Below are positions 27,352 to 36,537 of a DNA stretch of 64,000 nt, piece by piece. The stretch comes from G965222505 sp965222505 (GTDB taxonomy: Bacteria; Bacteroidota; Rhodothermia; Rhodothermales; DATKEJ01). A program made the translations under genes and the position numbers. Numbering within the stretch: position 1 is the stretch's first letter; the number at the start of each line of letters is the position of its first letter. The DNA lies in NCBI GenBank assembly GCA_965222505.1, contig OZ244956.1:4092001-4156000 (forward strand), given 5' to 3'. The notes beneath the pieces are model-generated. The model was not told where the DNA came from. It saw only the letters and a program-made list of their open reading frames with translations, and made no database searches.

Positions 27352-27491
27352 CTTCCTTCGGTCGAATTAGGAATTGCTGCGCATCTGGGGGTTGGGATGC
27401 TTTTTGGTGTGAGTTGCTTCCTTTGGTCGTTTGTAGAAGAGGTACGCATCCGGTAGTTTCGCTTAGTAATGGAACAGGCTCCCTTTGGTCG
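27352..27491. repeat. Imperfect ~63-bp spaced repeat in the mlaE-mlaF gap
   Basis: The motif CTTCCTTYGGTCG (third copy CTCCCTTTGGTCG) occurs at 27352-27364, 27417-27429 and 27479-27491, spaced 65 and 62 bp. In the first two copies a CGCATCYGG follows about 15 bp later. This suggests decayed tandem copies of a roughly 64-bp unit. No protein is supported here. Confidence 0.5.
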
Positions 27492-27542
27492 AGGGGTGTT
27501 TCGCTGCGCTTACGGATATTTATTCCTTTATAGATGCGTTAC

Positions 27543-27630
27543 CGTGAGCGTAGCGAACCAACTCCGCGAGCGTAGTGGGCCACTCCCGCGAGCGTAGCGA
27601 GCCAGCCCCCGCGAACGCAGTGAGCCCCCC
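27543..27630. repeat. Four tandem 22-bp repeats before mlaF
   Basis: Four consecutive 22-bp units (27543-27564, 27565-27586, 27587-27608, 27609-27630) share the core CGCGAGCGTAGCGAGCCA with a few changes each. They end immediately before the GTG at 27632. A longer mlaF reading from 27575 would translate these repeats, so the repeats are a reason to prefer the later start. Confidence 0.75.
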
Positions 27631-27631
27631 C

Positions 27632-28366
27632 GTGCGCCTTATAAAAATCAAAAACCTCTGCAAAACCCTCGGCGGTACGTCTGTGCTGCGCGGCGTGTCA
27701 TTTGCCGTGGAGGAAGGGGAGTCCGTGGTGATTATGGGTGGGTCCGGGGCAGGCAAAAGCGTATTGCTCAAACATCTGGTACAACTCCATCGACCGGACG
27801 AAGGGGAAGTGTGGGTCCTCGGGCAGCGCATGGACAAGCTGCGCGGCGATGCGCTCGACCGGGCCAGGCTCGACATCGGTTTTTTGTTTCAGGGGGGTGC
27901 GTTGTTTGATTCCATGACGGTCCATGAGAACCTTTCGTTTCTGCTGGAGCGCCATACCATGCTGGATGCTCCGGCTCGGTTGGCACGAATAGAAGAAAAT
28001 CTGGATTGGGTTGGATTGGCACACATGCAGGCCAAGTACCCGGCGGAACTCTCAGGCGGGCAAAAGACCCGCATTGCGCTGGCACGGGCTACGGTGTTGC
28101 AACCGCGCGTCATGCTCTACGATGAACCCACCACCGGCCTCGATCCTGTTTCCGTCCGGGGTGTCGCTGATCTGATTCGACGGCTCCAGCGCGAACGCGG
28201 CATCACCTCCATCACCATCACCCACGACCGTCTCTGCGCTGAACTCATCGCCGACCGGGTCCACTTTCTATTTGAAGGTGCGTTGATCTCCGATGGCACA
28301 ATGGATGAAGTCCGCCACGATCCTCACCCGGCCATCCGCGCCTTTTTCGGTACCTCATCGGCTTGA
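27632..28366 (+). CDS. mlaF: MlaF-family ABC transporter ATP-binding protein
   Basis: About 244 residues from a GTG start. It contains Walker A (GGSGAGKSVLLKHL), the Q-loop FLFQGGALFDSMTVHENL, the signature LSGGQKTRIALARA, Walker B (VMLYDEPTTGLDP) and the switch His in ITHDRLCAE. FQGGALFDS is typical of MlaF. It energises MlaE for lipid transport. An ATG at 27575 would add 19 residues encoded by the 22-bp tandem repeats, which look non-native. Confidence 0.93.
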   Translation: MRLIKIKNLCKTLGGTSVLRGVSFAVEEGESVVIMGGSGAGKSVLLKHLVQLHRPDEGEVWVLGQRMDKLRGDALDRARLDIGFLFQGGALFDSMTVHENLSFLLERHTMLDAPARLARIEENLDWVGLAHMQAKYPAELSGGQKTRIALARATVLQPRVMLYDEPTTGLDPVSVRGVADLIRRLQRERGITSITITHDRLCAELIADRVHFLFEGALISDGTMDEVRHDPHPAIRAFFGTSSA

Positions 28367-28395
28367 GGATCGTCCACATTTAAGCGTACTGAGGC

Positions 28396-28437
28396 AAATC
28401 AGAAATCACAAACCACCAATTACCAATCACCAATACG
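28396..28437. repeat. Single-arm heptamer array I
   Basis: Six consecutive 7-bp units: AAATCAG, AAATCAC, AAACCAC, CAATTAC, CAATCAC, CAATACG. The unit resembles the right arm of element A (ATCACCA). No opposite arm is seen. A short GC hairpin CCCC-TAAC-GGGG follows at 28444-28455. The array starts 29 bp after the mlaF stop, within the mla operon. Confidence 0.65.
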
Positions 28438-28514
28438 TAGGAACCCCTAACGGGGCTTTCCGTCCAATCCGGCGCAATCGTTCGGCCTGGGGTCGAACTT
28501 AATCCAGGTCATCT

Positions 28515-29609
28515 ATGTCTCGTCAAGCACGTTTGGGGGTACTGGTTCTGGCCGGCGTCGTGTTGTTTTTTGCGGCGCTGTTTGTCATTGCCAATCGTTC
28601 CTTTCTGCTCAACGACACCTATACCCTGTACGCGCAGTTTGACCAAGTTGCCGGGCTTGCTCCGGGCGGTGATGTTCAGTATCAGGGGCTTTCGGTGGGG
28701 CGTGTGGAGCGGGTCTTGCTACCCGAACAATCGGATCAGCCTTTTCGCGTCGAGATGCAGGTACAAACCGAAGCGGCTCCGCTGATCCGCAGCGGCACCA
28801 CAGCCCATATCCGCCGGGAAGGGTTCATCGGTGCGCCGTTGGTAGTGCTCAATCCGGGCACCGGCCAAGCGCTGGAGGCCGGAGCTACACTTGCCGGAGC
28901 CACCCCGCTGGATTTGTTTGTTGCCGCCGAGCAAGGCATGGCAACCCTCGCCCGATTTGATTCGCTGACCGCCGCGCTCCAAACCCTGGCCTACGATCTG
29001 CAAGCTGGAGAAGGCACCCTGGGGCGTCTCATGCAGGACCCCACAGCCTATGAAGCCCTCTTACGTACCTCACGCGAAGCCGAACACGCCCTGGCTGCCG
29101 TTGTGCAGCGCACCGATACCCTCACGCAAGCGGCGCTGGAGGCCAGCAACCGATTGATGACACTGTTGGATCAGGCTACCACCGGTGGGGGCACCCTGGC
29201 CCGGCTCATGCAAGACTCTACGCTGTACACGGATGCGGTATTGACCAGCCGCCAGTTGCAAACCACCATGCAGGACCTGCGCCACCTGCTCACCCAGGCC
29301 GAAGCAGGGGTCCATTGGGGAACTGTTGCCGCCTTTCGGGCCGCCGAAAACATGGAAGCCTTGAAGCGCAACTGGTTCTTCAAGGGGTATTTCAAGAACC
29401 GGGGGTATTGGGAGACGGACTCGCTGGCCGTGCGGGAGAAAGCCCTGGCCCAAACCTTCGAACGGTTAGCACAAAAAGCAGAGACCTTGGCTGCCTGGGA
29501 AGCCCGGTTGGAGGCCCTGGAAGCCCAACAAGCCATAGACCGTCCACCCCCAAACCCCTCCCCCTCTTCTGTGCCAGCAGATACGGTTCTGAGCCGCCTT
29601 CAACAGTAG
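28515..29609 (+). CDS. mlaD: MCE-domain substrate-binding protein (MlaD-like)
   Basis: A 364-residue protein anchored by one N-terminal membrane helix (LGVLVLAGVVLFFAALFVIA). The MCE domain follows (about 35-120: YTLYAQFDQVAGLAPGGDVQ, QGLSVGRVERVLL, IRREGFIGAPLVVLNPG). A long helical C-terminal part contains GEGTLGRLMQDPTAYEALL and a second GGGTLARLMQDSTLYTDAVL copy. It would form the periplasmic ring that receives or passes lipid for MlaEF. It completes the mlaE-F-D unit. Confidence 0.92.
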   Translation: MSRQARLGVLVLAGVVLFFAALFVIANRSFLLNDTYTLYAQFDQVAGLAPGGDVQYQGLSVGRVERVLLPEQSDQPFRVEMQVQTEAAPLIRSGTTAHIRREGFIGAPLVVLNPGTGQALEAGATLAGATPLDLFVAAEQGMATLARFDSLTAALQTLAYDLQAGEGTLGRLMQDPTAYEALLRTSREAEHALAAVVQRTDTLTQAALEASNRLMTLLDQATTGGGTLARLMQDSTLYTDAVLTSRQLQTTMQDLRHLLTQAEAGVHWGTVAAFRAAENMEALKRNWFFKGYFKNRGYWETDSLAVREKALAQTFERLAQKAETLAAWEARLEALEAQQAIDRPPPNPSPSSVPADTVLSRLQQ

Positions 29610-29722
29610 GGGTGAACGTCTGCATGGCCGAGGGAGGCTGTAACGGTTGGGTCTGGTTCCTATCTGAAATATTGTCGAACATCTGATTTCTGGTTGGCCC
29701 TTTGGGAACCGAACCTGCCCGG

Positions 29723-29755
29723 TTTGCCGTTTTGAACCCCTGTGCTATATCTTTG
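29723..29755 (+). promoter_or_regulatory. Candidate Bacteroidota-type promoter
   Basis: TATCTTTG at 29748-29755 matches the Bacteroidota -7 consensus TAnnTTTG exactly. A TTTG lies at 29723-29726 with a 21-bp spacer, close to the usual 19-21. It would drive the membrane protein gene at 29858 and tgt. This is a sequence match only. Confidence 0.35.
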
Positions 29756-29857
29756 GGAGTCTTGCAGCCTACGACTGAAGATTCACCGACTTCGCTCCAC
29801 CCATCGCTTGTGACGCAAACAAAGCTCTATATCTTTCATCTCCCGCGTCGGTTTCAT

Positions 29858-30421
29858 ATGGCCTACGCACCATTGGGGCGGCTGATACGGCGGCATGAGC
29901 AGGACGTACGGCGTGCCGAGAACCACCTTATCCTGGTCATTACGGCCCTGCTGATGGTACTCATGTTTGCCAATCAGATTGCCTGGGCCTTCGTGAAAGA
30001 TCCCATTCTTGCCGAACCTGAAGGGCCAGTCGCTATGGTGTTTTGGCTTTCCCAACTCGGTTTTTTGCTGGGGTTTATCCTCGGGTGTGTGATTGGCTTT
30101 AAGCCCGCCCTGACCATCACGTGTGGGGCACAAGCCGTGCATATTCAGGAAGAAAGCACCGAAACGGTCATTCCTTATAATGAGATTGAATTGGTTCGGA
30201 CGATCACCTCGCTCACGTTTCACCGGCATTTTCGGAAGTACCGCCAGACGCGGGTTTTCGTCAATTTGATTGAAGATGAACTCATTCTGCTCGAAACGAC
30301 CCGTGGCCCGGTCATCCTCGGGATCGCCCCTGAAGACCATCCCCTGTTCATCAAGCATGTGGAACGGCAACGTGTGATGGCCCCCACCCTGGTCAAGCTG
30401 AAGCCCGCGCAAGTGGCTTAA
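29858..30421 (+). CDS. Two-helix membrane protein of unknown function
   Basis: About 187 residues from the ATG at 29858 (MAYAPLGRLIRRHEQDVRRA). The frame extends upstream to 29702, but that part looks non-coding and overlaps a candidate promoter. There are two membrane helices (LVITALLMVLMFANQIAWAF and MVFWLSQLGFLLGFILGCVI). A C-terminal cytoplasmic domain of about 90 residues rich in beta strands (VHIQEESTETVIPYNEIELV, TRVFVNLIEDELILLETTRG) recalls bacterial PH-like domains. I do not recognise the family. It ends 6 bp before tgt on the same strand. Confidence 0.65.
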   Translation: MAYAPLGRLIRRHEQDVRRAENHLILVITALLMVLMFANQIAWAFVKDPILAEPEGPVAMVFWLSQLGFLLGFILGCVIGFKPALTITCGAQAVHIQEESTETVIPYNEIELVRTITSLTFHRHFRKYRQTRVFVNLIEDELILLETTRGPVILGIAPEDHPLFIKHVERQRVMAPTLVKLKPAQVA

Positions 30422-30427
30422 GCCGCT

Positions 30428-31558
30428 ATGAACTTTACGCTGACCCACCAGGATCAACACACCCAGGCCAGGGCCGGTCGGCTCGAAACGGCCCACGGCA
30501 CGATTGAAACCCCCATTTTTATGCCGGTCGGGACGGTTGGCACCGTTAAGGCCGTACAGCCCCGCGAACTCGTCGCCGACGTGCAGGCCCAGATCATCCT
30601 GGGCAACACCTATCACCTGTATCTGCGTCCCGGCACCGAAGTCCTCGAAGCCGCCGGTGGGTTGCACCGGTTTATGGGTTGGCCCGGCCCCATCCTGACC
30701 GATTCCGGTGGCTACCAGGTTTTTTCCCTCGCGCAGCGCCGGACCCTCTCCGAAGAAGGGGTGCAGTTTCAAAGCCATATCGACGGCTCTTATCACGATT
30801 TTACCCCGGAATCCGTCATGGATACCCAGCGGTCCATCGGGTCGGACATCATGATGGTGCTGGACGAATGCCCGCCTGGTGATGTAGACCGAAGCTATGC
30901 CGCTACATCCAACGAGCGGACCCTGCGCTGGGCCACGCGGTGCAAGGCCCGGTTCGAGGAAACCGAGCCGCTTTATGGGCACGCGCAAACCCTGTTTCCG
31001 ATTGTACAAGGCGTGGTGTATCCAGATGTGCGTCGGGCATCAGCCGAACGGCTGGTGGAGATGGATTTTGAAGGGTATGCCATCGGTGGCCTGTCTGTGG
31101 GGGAACCGGCCGAGCAGATGTACGCAATGGTGGAAGTGGTCAATGCTGTTCTGCCGACCAACAAACCCCGCTACCTGATGGGCGTTGGCACACCGGCCAA
31201 TTTGCTGGAGAATATTGCGCGGGGTGTGGACCTGTTCGATTGTGTGATGCCCACCCGTAACGGGCGTAACGGAATGCTGTTTACAACGCAAGGCATTCTC
31301 AACATTCGCAATCGGAAGTGGCGCACGGAGTTTAGTCTGCTCGATCCTGGTCTGGACCGGTACGTCAGCCGGCAGTTTACGAAAGCGTACGTGCGGCACT
31401 TGTTTCAGGCCCATGAGATCCTCGGGTTGCAGATCGCCTCCTTACAAAACCTGGGCTTTTACCTCTGGCTTATGGACGAGGCCCGGCAGGCCATTCGGGC
31501 CGGTATCTTCGCCACATGGCAGCGCGAAATCCAACCCCGCATCAGTCGGCGACTTTGA
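30428..31558 (+). CDS. tgt: tRNA-guanine transglycosylase lacking the zinc-binding cysteines
   Basis: A 376-residue enzyme exchanging guanine-34 for a queuosine precursor in GUN-anticodon tRNAs. Present are Asp92 (ILTDSGGYQVFSL), the GGLSVGEP loop, and the nucleophile Asp271 in LFDCVMPTRNGRNG. The usual CxCxxC...H zinc site near the C terminus is replaced by a cysteine-free stretch leading into SRQFTKAYVRHLF. This replacement is common in Bacteroidota Tgt proteins as far as I recall. Length and order are otherwise canonical. Confidence 0.95.
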   Translation: MNFTLTHQDQHTQARAGRLETAHGTIETPIFMPVGTVGTVKAVQPRELVADVQAQIILGNTYHLYLRPGTEVLEAAGGLHRFMGWPGPILTDSGGYQVFSLAQRRTLSEEGVQFQSHIDGSYHDFTPESVMDTQRSIGSDIMMVLDECPPGDVDRSYAATSNERTLRWATRCKARFEETEPLYGHAQTLFPIVQGVVYPDVRRASAERLVEMDFEGYAIGGLSVGEPAEQMYAMVEVVNAVLPTNKPRYLMGVGTPANLLENIARGVDLFDCVMPTRNGRNGMLFTTQGILNIRNRKWRTEFSLLDPGLDRYVSRQFTKAYVRHLFQAHEILGLQIASLQNLGFYLWLMDEARQAIRAGIFATWQREIQPRISRRL

Positions 31559-31729
31559 GGAGGGGATGAAGGGTTGACTATTGCTAATTATTACAGTAGT
31601 ATACTGGTTCAAGACACCAGCAGGCACCACATGCAGCACGCAAGGACATACCTCAGAAAGCGCTTCGCTGCTGTGCCCATTTGCTGCCCAAACCCACCTC
31701 TTCTCACACATTAAACTGCGACGAGGATT

Positions 31730-34531
31730 ATGAAGCGATCTCTCTACATTGGCCTTTTGGCAATGCTCGTCATGCCGCTTGGCATGTCGGTAGCCTTGGC
31801 CCAATCCGGCACGGTACAAGGCACGATTACGGACGGCACTACCGGTGACCCTTTACCGGGTGCCAATGTGATCCTGGCAACACCAGGGGGTGCCACCTCG
31901 ACGATGGGTGGGGCAACCAACTTTGACGGCAACTACACCATTGCCAATGTGCCTGCCGGGACCTACGACCTCGTCGCCCGGTTCGTCGGGTACAGCGATA
32001 CCCGGATTTCCGTGACGGTCGCTGACGGGCAAACGGTAACGCAAAACGTGACCCTCGAAGAAGAAGGTATCGGCCTGAATACCGTGGTGGTCACGGCCTC
32101 ACGCCAGGCGGAGAAGGTGTTGGATGCGCCGGCTTCCATCTCGGTGTTGAGTACGCGGGATGTGGAGGAACAAGGCACCACCTCGGCCGCCGGTGCCCTG
32201 CGCAACGTGACGGGCGTCGATGCTGCCCAAACCGGTGCCGACCGCTTTGAGGTCGTGTTGCGCGGGTTCAACAACGCCTTCTCGGGTGCGACGTTTGCAC
32301 TGGTCGATTACCGGCAGGGGGCCATTGCCTCCCTCGGGGTGAACGCCTACAACTCCATGCCGATCTCCAATGTGGATACGGAACGCATTGAGGTCGTCCG
32401 GGGACCCGGTTCCGCCCTGTACGGGGCCGGCGTGGATGCCGGGGTGATTCACTTCATAACTAAGAATCCTTTTTCTTCGCCGGGCACCACCGTTTCGGTC
32501 TACGGCGGTGAACGTTCGCTCGTTGGGGTGAACTTCCGGCATGCCGGCGTCCTGAGTGAAAAACTCGGCTACAAGGTGGCCGGGACCTTCGCCCAGGTGG
32601 ACGATTGGGAACTGGACCCTGACGACGCGGAAGATGCCATCCAGTTGGCCGGTGATGCCCGCGAGCGGGTCTATGATGCCGAAAAAATCAACGGCAACGC
32701 GATGATCGAGTATCGCTTCTCGCCCACGACCTCGCTCATCTTAAATGGCGGACATTCGACGGCCACCAATACCTTCCTGTCCGGTATCGGCACGGTGCAG
32801 GCCGACGGCTTCGGCTACTCGTACGGGCAGGTCCGGTTGCAATCGGGCGGACTGTTTGCCCAGGCCTACCTCAATAAAAACGAAGGGGGGGATTCCTTCG
32901 TGTACGGCACCGGCGACCCCGTTGTGGACAGCTCCCAACTGTTCAATGCCCAGGCCCAATACGACTTCGAACTGGCCGAAGGCCGGAACCGGGTGATTGT
33001 AGGGGTAGACTTTGAACAAACCACCCCCAAGACCGGGGGCACCATCTACGGACGCAACGAGGAAAACGACCAGATCACCGAATACGGCGCGTACTTGCAG
33101 TCCGCCACCCACATTTCGCCCAAGCTGGACCTGACGGTCGCGGGTCGGGTCGATTACAACAACATTGTCGATGCGGTCCAGTTCTCGCCCCGTGTAGCGC
33201 TGGTGTTTAAACCCGCAGATGCCCACTCGATGCGGGCCACCTACAACCGGGCCTTTTCCTCACCCGGTAACAACTCGTTATTCCTCGACATCATCGCCCA
33301 GGAAACGGTACTCGACCCCGTCAACAACCGGGTGCTGCGCGTTCGTGCACGGGGGGCTGCCGACGGCTTCACCTACGCACGCAACAGCAGCAATGAGTTG
33401 ATGGCCAGTTTTGCATTCCCGCTGTCGGGGTGGAATACGCTCACCACCCCGAGTTCCGTCAGCATCGACCACGCGGAACTGTATGATTTCATCTATGCGA
33501 CCCTGTCCCAATTGTCATTAGACGATGTCAATGCGGCCCTGGGGTTGACGCTGAGTGAGGCGGTGTTCAACATCCTTTTGCTCCAACTCCGGCCCGACTT
33601 TACGCAGGTCGGTGGCTCCTCAACCGGGGGTGTTCTGGCCCGGCCCCGGCTGGCGGGTGGGGTTGATTTCATTGAAGACGTTGTAGACATTCCACCTCTT
33701 TCGCAAACCACCAGTCAGACGTTTGAAGCGGGGTACAAGGGGCTGTTCAACAACAAGGTGTTGTTGGCTGTTGATGCCTACTATACCAACAAGAAAAACT
33801 TCGTCGGGCCGTTGCTCTTTGAATCCCCCATCGTGCTGATGCCGCAACTCCAGGCCGAGTTTGCCAATTCGTTTGCCCAGGGCATCACCAACAACTCGAA
33901 CCTCAGCGCTGTGCTGGCTACCATTCAGGGACAGTTGCCGGATCGGGACTTTTCGCCAGAAGGTGTGGCCAATGCCGTGCTGGATCTGGCCGCTGCGCTG
34001 TTCGGTGCCCCGGTCGCGGTTGTGCAGCCGGTGGAAAACCAGAGTGCTGAGGGCCCGGAGATCTTGCTTTCCTATCGCAACTTCGGGGACATCGACTACT
34101 GGGGTATGGATGTTTCTACCCAGATCCTGGTGAATGAAAACATGGACCTGTTCGGCTCACTTTCGCTCGTCAGCGACGATTTCTTTGATGCCGAAGAAGT
34201 CGGCGAACCCGGCTCGGACAAGTCGGTAGCCCTCAATGCCACCCGGTTCAAGTTCAAGGCCGGCGCCAACGTCCGGCAGGACCAAGGGTTCAACGTCAAT
34301 GTCTCGGCCCGTTATACCGATGGCTTCCCCGTCGCCTCCGGTCCGTATGTGGGCGATGTGCCGTCGTTTTTCCTCCTGGATGTGGGCTTTGGGTATGACC
34401 TGAGCGGGTTTACGCCGGGCCTCCGGCTGGACGCCAATATCCAGAACGTGCTCAACAACGAACACCGGGAATTTGTAGGCGCACCGCTCATCGGACGCTT
34501 CGCCAGCGGCCGCCTGACCTATTCCTTCTAG
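31730..34531 (+). CDS. TonB-dependent outer-membrane receptor
   Basis: A 933-residue receptor: signal peptide (ending SVALAQ), carboxypeptidase-regulatory-like domain (GTVQGTITDGTTGDPLPGAN, about 28-115), plug domain (TVVVTASRQAEKVLDAPASI ... IEVVRGPGSALYGAGVDAGV), and a 22-stranded-type barrel ending in LTYSF with a terminal aromatic. The protein contains long inserted loops around 560-800. No SusD-like partner is adjacent, so it is more likely for a metal complex, vitamin or peptide than a SusCD glycan system. A strong bidirectional terminator follows. Confidence 0.93.
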   Translation: MKRSLYIGLLAMLVMPLGMSVALAQSGTVQGTITDGTTGDPLPGANVILATPGGATSTMGGATNFDGNYTIANVPAGTYDLVARFVGYSDTRISVTVADGQTVTQNVTLEEEGIGLNTVVVTASRQAEKVLDAPASISVLSTRDVEEQGTTSAAGALRNVTGVDAAQTGADRFEVVLRGFNNAFSGATFALVDYRQGAIASLGVNAYNSMPISNVDTERIEVVRGPGSALYGAGVDAGVIHFITKNPFSSPGTTVSVYGGERSLVGVNFRHAGVLSEKLGYKVAGTFAQVDDWELDPDDAEDAIQLAGDARERVYDAEKINGNAMIEYRFSPTTSLILNGGHSTATNTFLSGIGTVQADGFGYSYGQVRLQSGGLFAQAYLNKNEGGDSFVYGTGDPVVDSSQLFNAQAQYDFELAEGRNRVIVGVDFEQTTPKTGGTIYGRNEENDQITEYGAYLQSATHISPKLDLTVAGRVDYNNIVDAVQFSPRVALVFKPADAHSMRATYNRAFSSPGNNSLFLDIIAQETVLDPVNNRVLRVRARGAADGFTYARNSSNELMASFAFPLSGWNTLTTPSSVSIDHAELYDFIYATLSQLSLDDVNAALGLTLSEAVFNILLLQLRPDFTQVGGSSTGGVLARPRLAGGVDFIEDVVDIPPLSQTTSQTFEAGYKGLFNNKVLLAVDAYYTNKKNFVGPLLFESPIVLMPQLQAEFANSFAQGITNNSNLSAVLATIQGQLPDRDFSPEGVANAVLDLAAALFGAPVAVVQPVENQSAEGPEILLSYRNFGDIDYWGMDVSTQILVNENMDLFGSLSLVSDDFFDAEEVGEPGSDKSVALNATRFKFKAGANVRQDQGFNVNVSARYTDGFPVASGPYVGDVPSFFLLDVGFGYDLSGFTPGLRLDANIQNVLNNEHREFVGAPLIGRFASGRLTYSF

Positions 34532-34571
34532 GCCCTCTGGTCTAAGTCAAGGAACTGATATTACATCATAA

Positions 34572-34609
34572 AAAAACGCTCGCTATCCATCAGTATAGCG
34601 AGCGTTTTT
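34572..34609. terminator. Bidirectional rho-independent terminator
   Basis: AACGCTCGCTAT (34575-34586) and ATAGCGAGCGTT (34595-34606) form a perfect 12-bp stem with an 8-nt loop. It is flanked by a run of A on the left and T on the right. It lies between the convergent TonB receptor and fasciclin genes, so it can stop transcription from both sides. Confidence 0.93.
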
Positions 34610-34644
34610 ATTACCGGACTGTTTGGAAGGGAGAAAACAGCCGG

Positions 34645-35202
34645 TTATTCTTCCGGAAACAGGAAGACTTTATCCACCACATGGACCACGCCGTTGGCGG
34701 CATCTACGGTGCCGAGGATCTTGGCGCCGTGCACGTACGTGTCTCCGTCTCGCTCTTCCACATCCACGTACTGGCCTGTGGCCAGGTAGATTTTCATGCC
34801 CGGTTTGAGCAGAGGCCCTTTGAAGGTGCCCGGCGAAGCATGGGAGGTAACGATACTTTTGAGTGTGGCTTTGTTTTCCGGTTCGAGCAATGATTCAACC
34901 GTGCCGGCCGGAAGTGCATCGAACGCGGCGTTGTTAGGGGCAAAAACGGTTAGCGGGCCCGGATTGACCAGCACATGCTCCAGGCCAGCGGCCTGAACAG
35001 CGGCCACCAGCGTGGTATGATCGGGAGAGTTCATGGCAATCCGGAGCACGTTTTGCTCAGACAGGGTGTCGACGACGTGGGCCTGGCCCTGGTTGCCGAA
35101 CATATTTGCCGAAGTATCGGGGGCTTCCTGCTGTTGGCAAGCAGATAGAAACCACCCGGCCAGGAGGAAGGCGTAGAGCGATATTGTAAAAGTAGATTTC
35201 AT
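34645..35202 (-). CDS. Fasciclin-domain lipoprotein
   Basis: A 185-residue lipoprotein (LSAC lipobox near residue 22) with one FAS1 domain: VLRIAMNSPDHTTLVAAVQA, LTVFAPNNAAFDALPAGTVE, LKSIVTSHASPGTF and the end motif NGVVHVVDKVFL. FAS1 proteins mediate adhesion or cell-surface interactions. It is a single-gene unit sharing the terminator at 34.6 kb. The 217-bp gap upstream holds AT-rich sequence with a short hairpin (GTCTTT with AAAGAC near 35315-35335) and no gene. Confidence 0.92.
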   Translation of the reverse strand: MKSTFTISLYAFLLAGWFLSACQQQEAPDTSANMFGNQGQAHVVDTLSEQNVLRIAMNSPDHTTLVAAVQAAGLEHVLVNPGPLTVFAPNNAAFDALPAGTVESLLEPENKATLKSIVTSHASPGTFKGPLLKPGMKIYLATGQYVDVEERDGDTYVHGAKILGTVDAANGVVHVVDKVFLFPEE

Positions 35203-35419
35203 CTAGACCTCTATGAATTGGCATTTGATGGAAGAAAACACGGCTTCGGTTGAAACCGCTGACATCAAGACACCAGGGTGTCATTAAAACAGACCGTCGT
35301 AATATCGGTGATATTGTCTTTAAGATAAAAGACTGTTTTGTATTTTATTATGAAATATAGAAGCCCTAATCCGTGAAGGAGGCATGGAAAAAAGAGGCGG
35401 TGTATACCGAGCGATTAGG

Positions 35420-35971
35420 CTACTCCGGTGTTTCCGGATTGGGCGGGTTGGCTAAGGGGTCATGCAGCATGCCGGTACACAGGCACATCTTCCGGTTCTG
35501 CCGCATGAGCACATCGTAGTTTGGGCAACTTTTACAGCCGTTCCAGAATACCTCATCGCTGGTCAACTCCGAGAAGGTGACGGGCCGGTAGCCGAGATCG
35601 CTGTTGATTTTCATGACGGCCAGGCTGGTGGTGATGCCGAAAATTTTGGCCTCGGGGAAGCGGGTTCGACATTGTTCGAAGGCCTTGCCTTTGATGCGGC
35701 GGGCCAGGCCGGTCTTGCGAAATGCCGGGGCAACAATCAGGCCGGAGTGGACCACATACTTGCCGTGCTCCCAGGTTTCGATGTAACAACTGCCTGCCAG
35801 CACGTCCTTTTCCAACGCAATAATGAGCTTGCCTTCCTCCATTTTTTGGCGGATGTAGGCCGGATCACGTTTGGCGATGCCCGTGCCCCGTTTTTGGGCG
35901 GCACTTTTGATCAGGTCGCAGATGGCCTGGGCGTACTTGAAATGGTCGGGGCTGGCGATTTCTATGGTCAT
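35420..35971 (-). CDS. GNAT-family acetyltransferase (Bacteroidota arginine-pathway type)
   Basis: About 183 residues from ATG 35971 (MTIEIASPDHFKYAQAICDL). The frame extends upstream to 36049, but the family start fits here. The GNAT acetyl-CoA loop is LIVAPAFRKTGLARRIKGKA, followed by IFGITTSLAVMKINSDLGYR. The tail has four cysteines (CKSC and CLC), possibly a metal site. From memory, close relatives sit beside argG in Bacteroidota and are proposed N-acyl-glutamate synthases; here no arg genes adjoin, so that role is only suggested. Confidence 0.8.
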   Translation of the reverse strand: MTIEIASPDHFKYAQAICDLIKSAAQKRGTGIAKRDPAYIRQKMEEGKLIIALEKDVLAGSCYIETWEHGKYVVHSGLIVAPAFRKTGLARRIKGKAFEQCRTRFPEAKIFGITTSLAVMKINSDLGYRPVTFSELTSDEVFWNGCKSCPNYDVLMRQNRKMCLCTGMLHDPLANPPNPETPE

Positions 35972-36228
35972 CCCAAAGGACGGTCTGGCGGTGATACAAG
36001 GGCACACTTTCCGTGTAAGCCCCCAACGATACGGCATACCCCGGTTCAAATCAATAGGAATTGATGTGGGGAAAGGGCGAACCCGGAGAAGAAAGGGGGG
36101 CTCCTTCAGGTTTCCGTGAGGGGCAGCGGCACCGTTCCCGAAAACCAGGTCAATGATCTGGTAACAGGGAATTGTACGCGTTATCTGTTAAAGGCGTAGT
36201 GTCTCCTGTGAGGCGGGGCATTTCTTAA

Positions 36229-36513
36229 ACGAGCATCCTTCTTCCGGGGGCTTACTTTCTGAGCGATGTCTATCCGAACCCCTTTAATCCCCAGGCGGTT
36301 ATTCATTTTGCTGTTGCCAAGGAGCAGCAGGTGGAACTTGCGCTGTACAACGCTGCAGGACAAATGGTGCAGTCCTTGTATGCCGGTGTCGCATCTCAGG
36401 CAGTAACGCAAAGGGTGCGTATCGACGGCACACACCTGAGTAGCGGTGTATATTTTGTACGATTACTCGGTCAGGACTTCGAGGCCGCACGGCAGGTTAT
36501 CCTCAGCCGATAA
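36229..36513 (+). pseudogene. Orphan T9SS type A sorting domain (remnant of a secreted protein)
   Basis: The frame open from just after a stop at 36226-36228 encodes a complete type A C-terminal sorting domain: FLSDVYPNPFNPQAVIHFAV, VELALYNAAGQMVQSLY, LSSGVYFVRLLG and final RQVILSR. It has no start codon, signal peptide or passenger. The whole sequence from 35972 to 36228 contains no supported gene. It is most simply the 3' end of a deleted or frame-broken secreted-protein gene. A strong terminator directly follows, as expected for a real former gene end. Confidence 0.75.
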
Positions 36514-36537
36514 GACGTTTAGAACCTTCAATAGTGG

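Noticed and set aside
28396..28437. Regularly spaced short repeats considered as a CRISPR array
   Set aside because: Units are 7 bp with no spacers of 25-40 bp and no cas genes are present. The same applies to the other heptamer arrays.
29783..31009. A 408-codon open frame antisense to the two-helix membrane protein and tgt
   Set aside because: It crosses two well-supported plus-strand genes and has no family signature.
36331..36513. A 60-codon ATG frame as an independent small gene
   Set aside because: It is the second half of a T9SS sorting domain whose in-frame upstream part lacks a start; better treated as a gene remnant.
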